A stretch of 7,223 bases of DNA. Source: CAYUYV01 sp964449455 (GTDB lineage: Bacteria; Pseudomonadota; Alphaproteobacteria; JAJFIK01). The notes beneath the pieces are model-generated. The model saw only the letters and a program-made list of their open reading frames with translations. It made no database searches and had not been told where the DNA came from. The stretch is from the NCBI GenBank assembly GCA_964449455.1, contig CAYUYV010000191.1:1-7223 (forward strand), read 5' to 3'. Every line of letters begins with the position of its first letter. Within the stretch, counting starts at the first letter, position 1. Positions 5,984-7,223 of the stretch are shown here, piece by piece. The position numbers were made by a program, and so were the translations under genes.

Positions 5984-6658
5984 ATGACTGACGTCGCAAC
6001 CGGGTCCCCCGCCGAAGAGAATGACCGCTTCGAACGGTTGATGGCGTTGGCCCGCCCGCACTATGAAAGCGCGGGCGATCCGTCCCATGACTTTGCCCAT
6101 ATCCTGCGTGTTCTAACGTCCTGTGAGACCATTGGCGCCCGGGAAGGGGCCGATCAGGCGATCCTACGCCCCGCCGCCCTGTTGCATGACATCGTCATTG
6201 TTCCCAAAAACGACCGCGGACGCTCCGAGGCCAGCACCCTGGCCGCCGAAGCCGCCAAGCCCTTGCTGCGGGACTGCGGCTATGGGGACGAGGCCATCGA
6301 CCGGATCGCCGCCGTGATCGTGGAGCACAGTTTTTCCAAGGGCAAAGCGGCGTCCTCCATTGAGGCTGCTGTCCTGCAAGACGCTGACCGCCTGGACAGC
6401 TTAGGGGCCATTGGCCTGTTTCGAACGGCCACCACGGGCTGCCTGATGGGGGCGGCCTATTACAATGTGGAAGATCCCCATGCGGAGCACCGAGCCCTCA
6501 ACGACAAGGCCTACACGCTCGACCATTTCGAAACCAAGTTGCTCAAACTCCCTGGCCTGATGAACACCGCCACCGCGCGCGAGGAAGCGGAGCGCCGTGC
6601 CGCCTTCATGCGCATCTTTCGAGACGAATTCTGGCGGGAAGTTGACGGCGGAGCATGA
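5984..6658 (+). CDS. HD-domain phosphohydrolase, YedJ-like
   Basis: A 224-residue single-domain protein of the HD superfamily of metal-dependent phosphohydrolases. The metal ligands expected for the fold are present: His39 in HDFAHILRV, the His68-Asp69 pair in LLHDIV, and Asp135 in LQDADRLDSLGAIG. Another conserved element is VEHSFSKG (113-120). The C-terminal half follows the pattern I recall for Escherichia coli YedJ, with DPHAEHRALNDK (164-175) and LDHFETKLLKLPGLMNTATA (179-198). Substrates of this group are not well established; cytoplasmic nucleotide or other phosphate-ester hydrolysis is the general expectation. The end of the gene overlaps a convergent open frame from the PepSY fragment, but that overlap is probably not real coding on the minus strand. 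The gene appears intact and is probably transcribed separately from the neighbour upstream. Confidence 0.9.
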   Translation: MTDVATGSPAEENDRFERLMALARPHYESAGDPSHDFAHILRVLTSCETIGAREGADQAILRPAALLHDIVIVPKNDRGRSEASTLAAEAAKPLLRDCGYGDEAIDRIAAVIVEHSFSKGKAASSIEAAVLQDADRLDSLGAIGLFRTATTGCLMGAAYYNVEDPHAEHRALNDKAYTLDHFETKLLKLPGLMNTATAREEAERRAAFMRIFRDEFWREVDGGA

Positions 6659-7166
6659 GTCTCAAAGCTGTGGGCCAGAAATCCAGAATAAGATACCACA
6701 AGCTCGTCAGGGCAATGACAACAATGAACCAGATGCTCCAGACACCGCCCAGACGGTGCACATCACCCCAGAAAGTTCGGGCGTCCCGGGTCCGCGGCCT
6801 TTTGAAAAAGCCGCGCCAGAATTTTTTGTACACAAACAATCCGGACAGCAGCGAGAGGAGCAGAAGCACGGCCAAGCTGGAGACAGTGATGATGCCCCAG
6901 ACATTGAAAATCATCAGCCGGCGGTGCGTGTCTCGGAACAGGCGCTGGGCGTTGAACCAGGGTCGCTCGCCCTGAATCTCATGCGTGGCGGGATGAATGA
7001 GCAGCCGCCGGAGCGTGCCGCCTTCTGTCCGGCCCACGACCTCCACCGCGTGCCAGGGATCGATCGGCGCACTGATCCAGTCGATGGCCCAGCCGGGCCG
7101 TGCCGCGCGGGCGGCATCGAACAGCCCCTGCCAGTCAAGCACCGACGGAACGCTCACCGGATCCAC
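6606..7166 (-). pseudogene. PepSY-associated membrane protein, truncated at both ends
   Basis: The minus-strand frame opens with a GTG at 7166 and gives 186 residues. It contains a PepSY-like region (about 11-66, AARAARPGWAI to LLIHPATHEIQG), a membrane helix (about 89-112) ending SGLFVYKKFWRGFFKRPR, then GDVHRLGGVWSIWF and a second helix (about 142-160) ending LTSLWYLI. This matches the middle of PepSY_TM proteins, inner-membrane proteins often encoded beside siderophore receptors and linked to iron uptake. Full family members usually have a membrane helix before the PepSY region and more sequence after the 'LWYL' helix; both are missing. An in-frame TAG lies at 7212-7214 and the frame has no ATG near its start. 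Recognisable sequence ends near 6687, and the last 53 bp overlap the HD gene from the other strand. A frameshift near the right edge, with more gene beyond the window, is possible. Confidence 0.62.
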
Positions 7167-7223
7167 ACGCCGCGCCGGAGCGATGCCAGTCGCGGGTCCG
7201 GGACGGATCCGCTAACGCGCGCC

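Overview
The window is a GC-rich stretch of a bacterial chromosome, most likely from an alphaproteobacterium. The lineage is inferred from the style of the chemoreceptor signalling domain, the dense GGAGG-type ribosome binding sites and the fatty-acid/CoA catabolic genes; no rRNA or tRNA is present to confirm it. No mobile-element gene, CRISPR array or RNA gene is visible.

Layout. Positions 1-266 hold the 3' end of an enoyl-CoA hydratase/isomerase (+). Next comes a leftward pair (-): a YsnE-like GNAT acetyltransferase (357-821) and, upstream of it, a broken methyl-accepting chemotaxis gene (850-2068). The chemotaxis gene lacks its sensor domain and is frameshifted by three tandem copies of an 8-bp unit. 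A rightward cluster (+) follows: an acyl-CoA dehydrogenase (2146-3315), a RimJ/RimL-type acetyltransferase (3354-3899), and a second, divergent acyl-CoA dehydrogenase-fold flavoprotein (3921-5069) of the type that includes two-component flavin monooxygenases. After a 258-bp gap come a small four-helix membrane protein (5328-5804) and a YedJ-like HD-domain hydrolase (5984-6658), both (+). The right edge carries a leftward fragment of a PepSY-associated membrane protein (up to 7166), missing parts at both ends.

How the genes fit together. The hydratase, the dehydrogenase and the dehydrogenase-fold flavoprotein suggest a CoA-thioester catabolic locus. Its substrate cannot be read from the sequence. 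The three-gene cluster 2146-5069 has short gaps (38 and 21 bp) and looks like one transcript. The four-helix protein and the HD protein have no visible link to it.

The most notable theme is decay. The chemoreceptor is broken twice, the PepSY gene is truncated, and a short reading frame at 5221-5310 (-) resembles the last strand of a TonB-dependent receptor. I see no convincing complete new biological system. The best lead is the octamer repeat in the chemoreceptor, which could be ordinary decay or a slippage-prone on/off switch.
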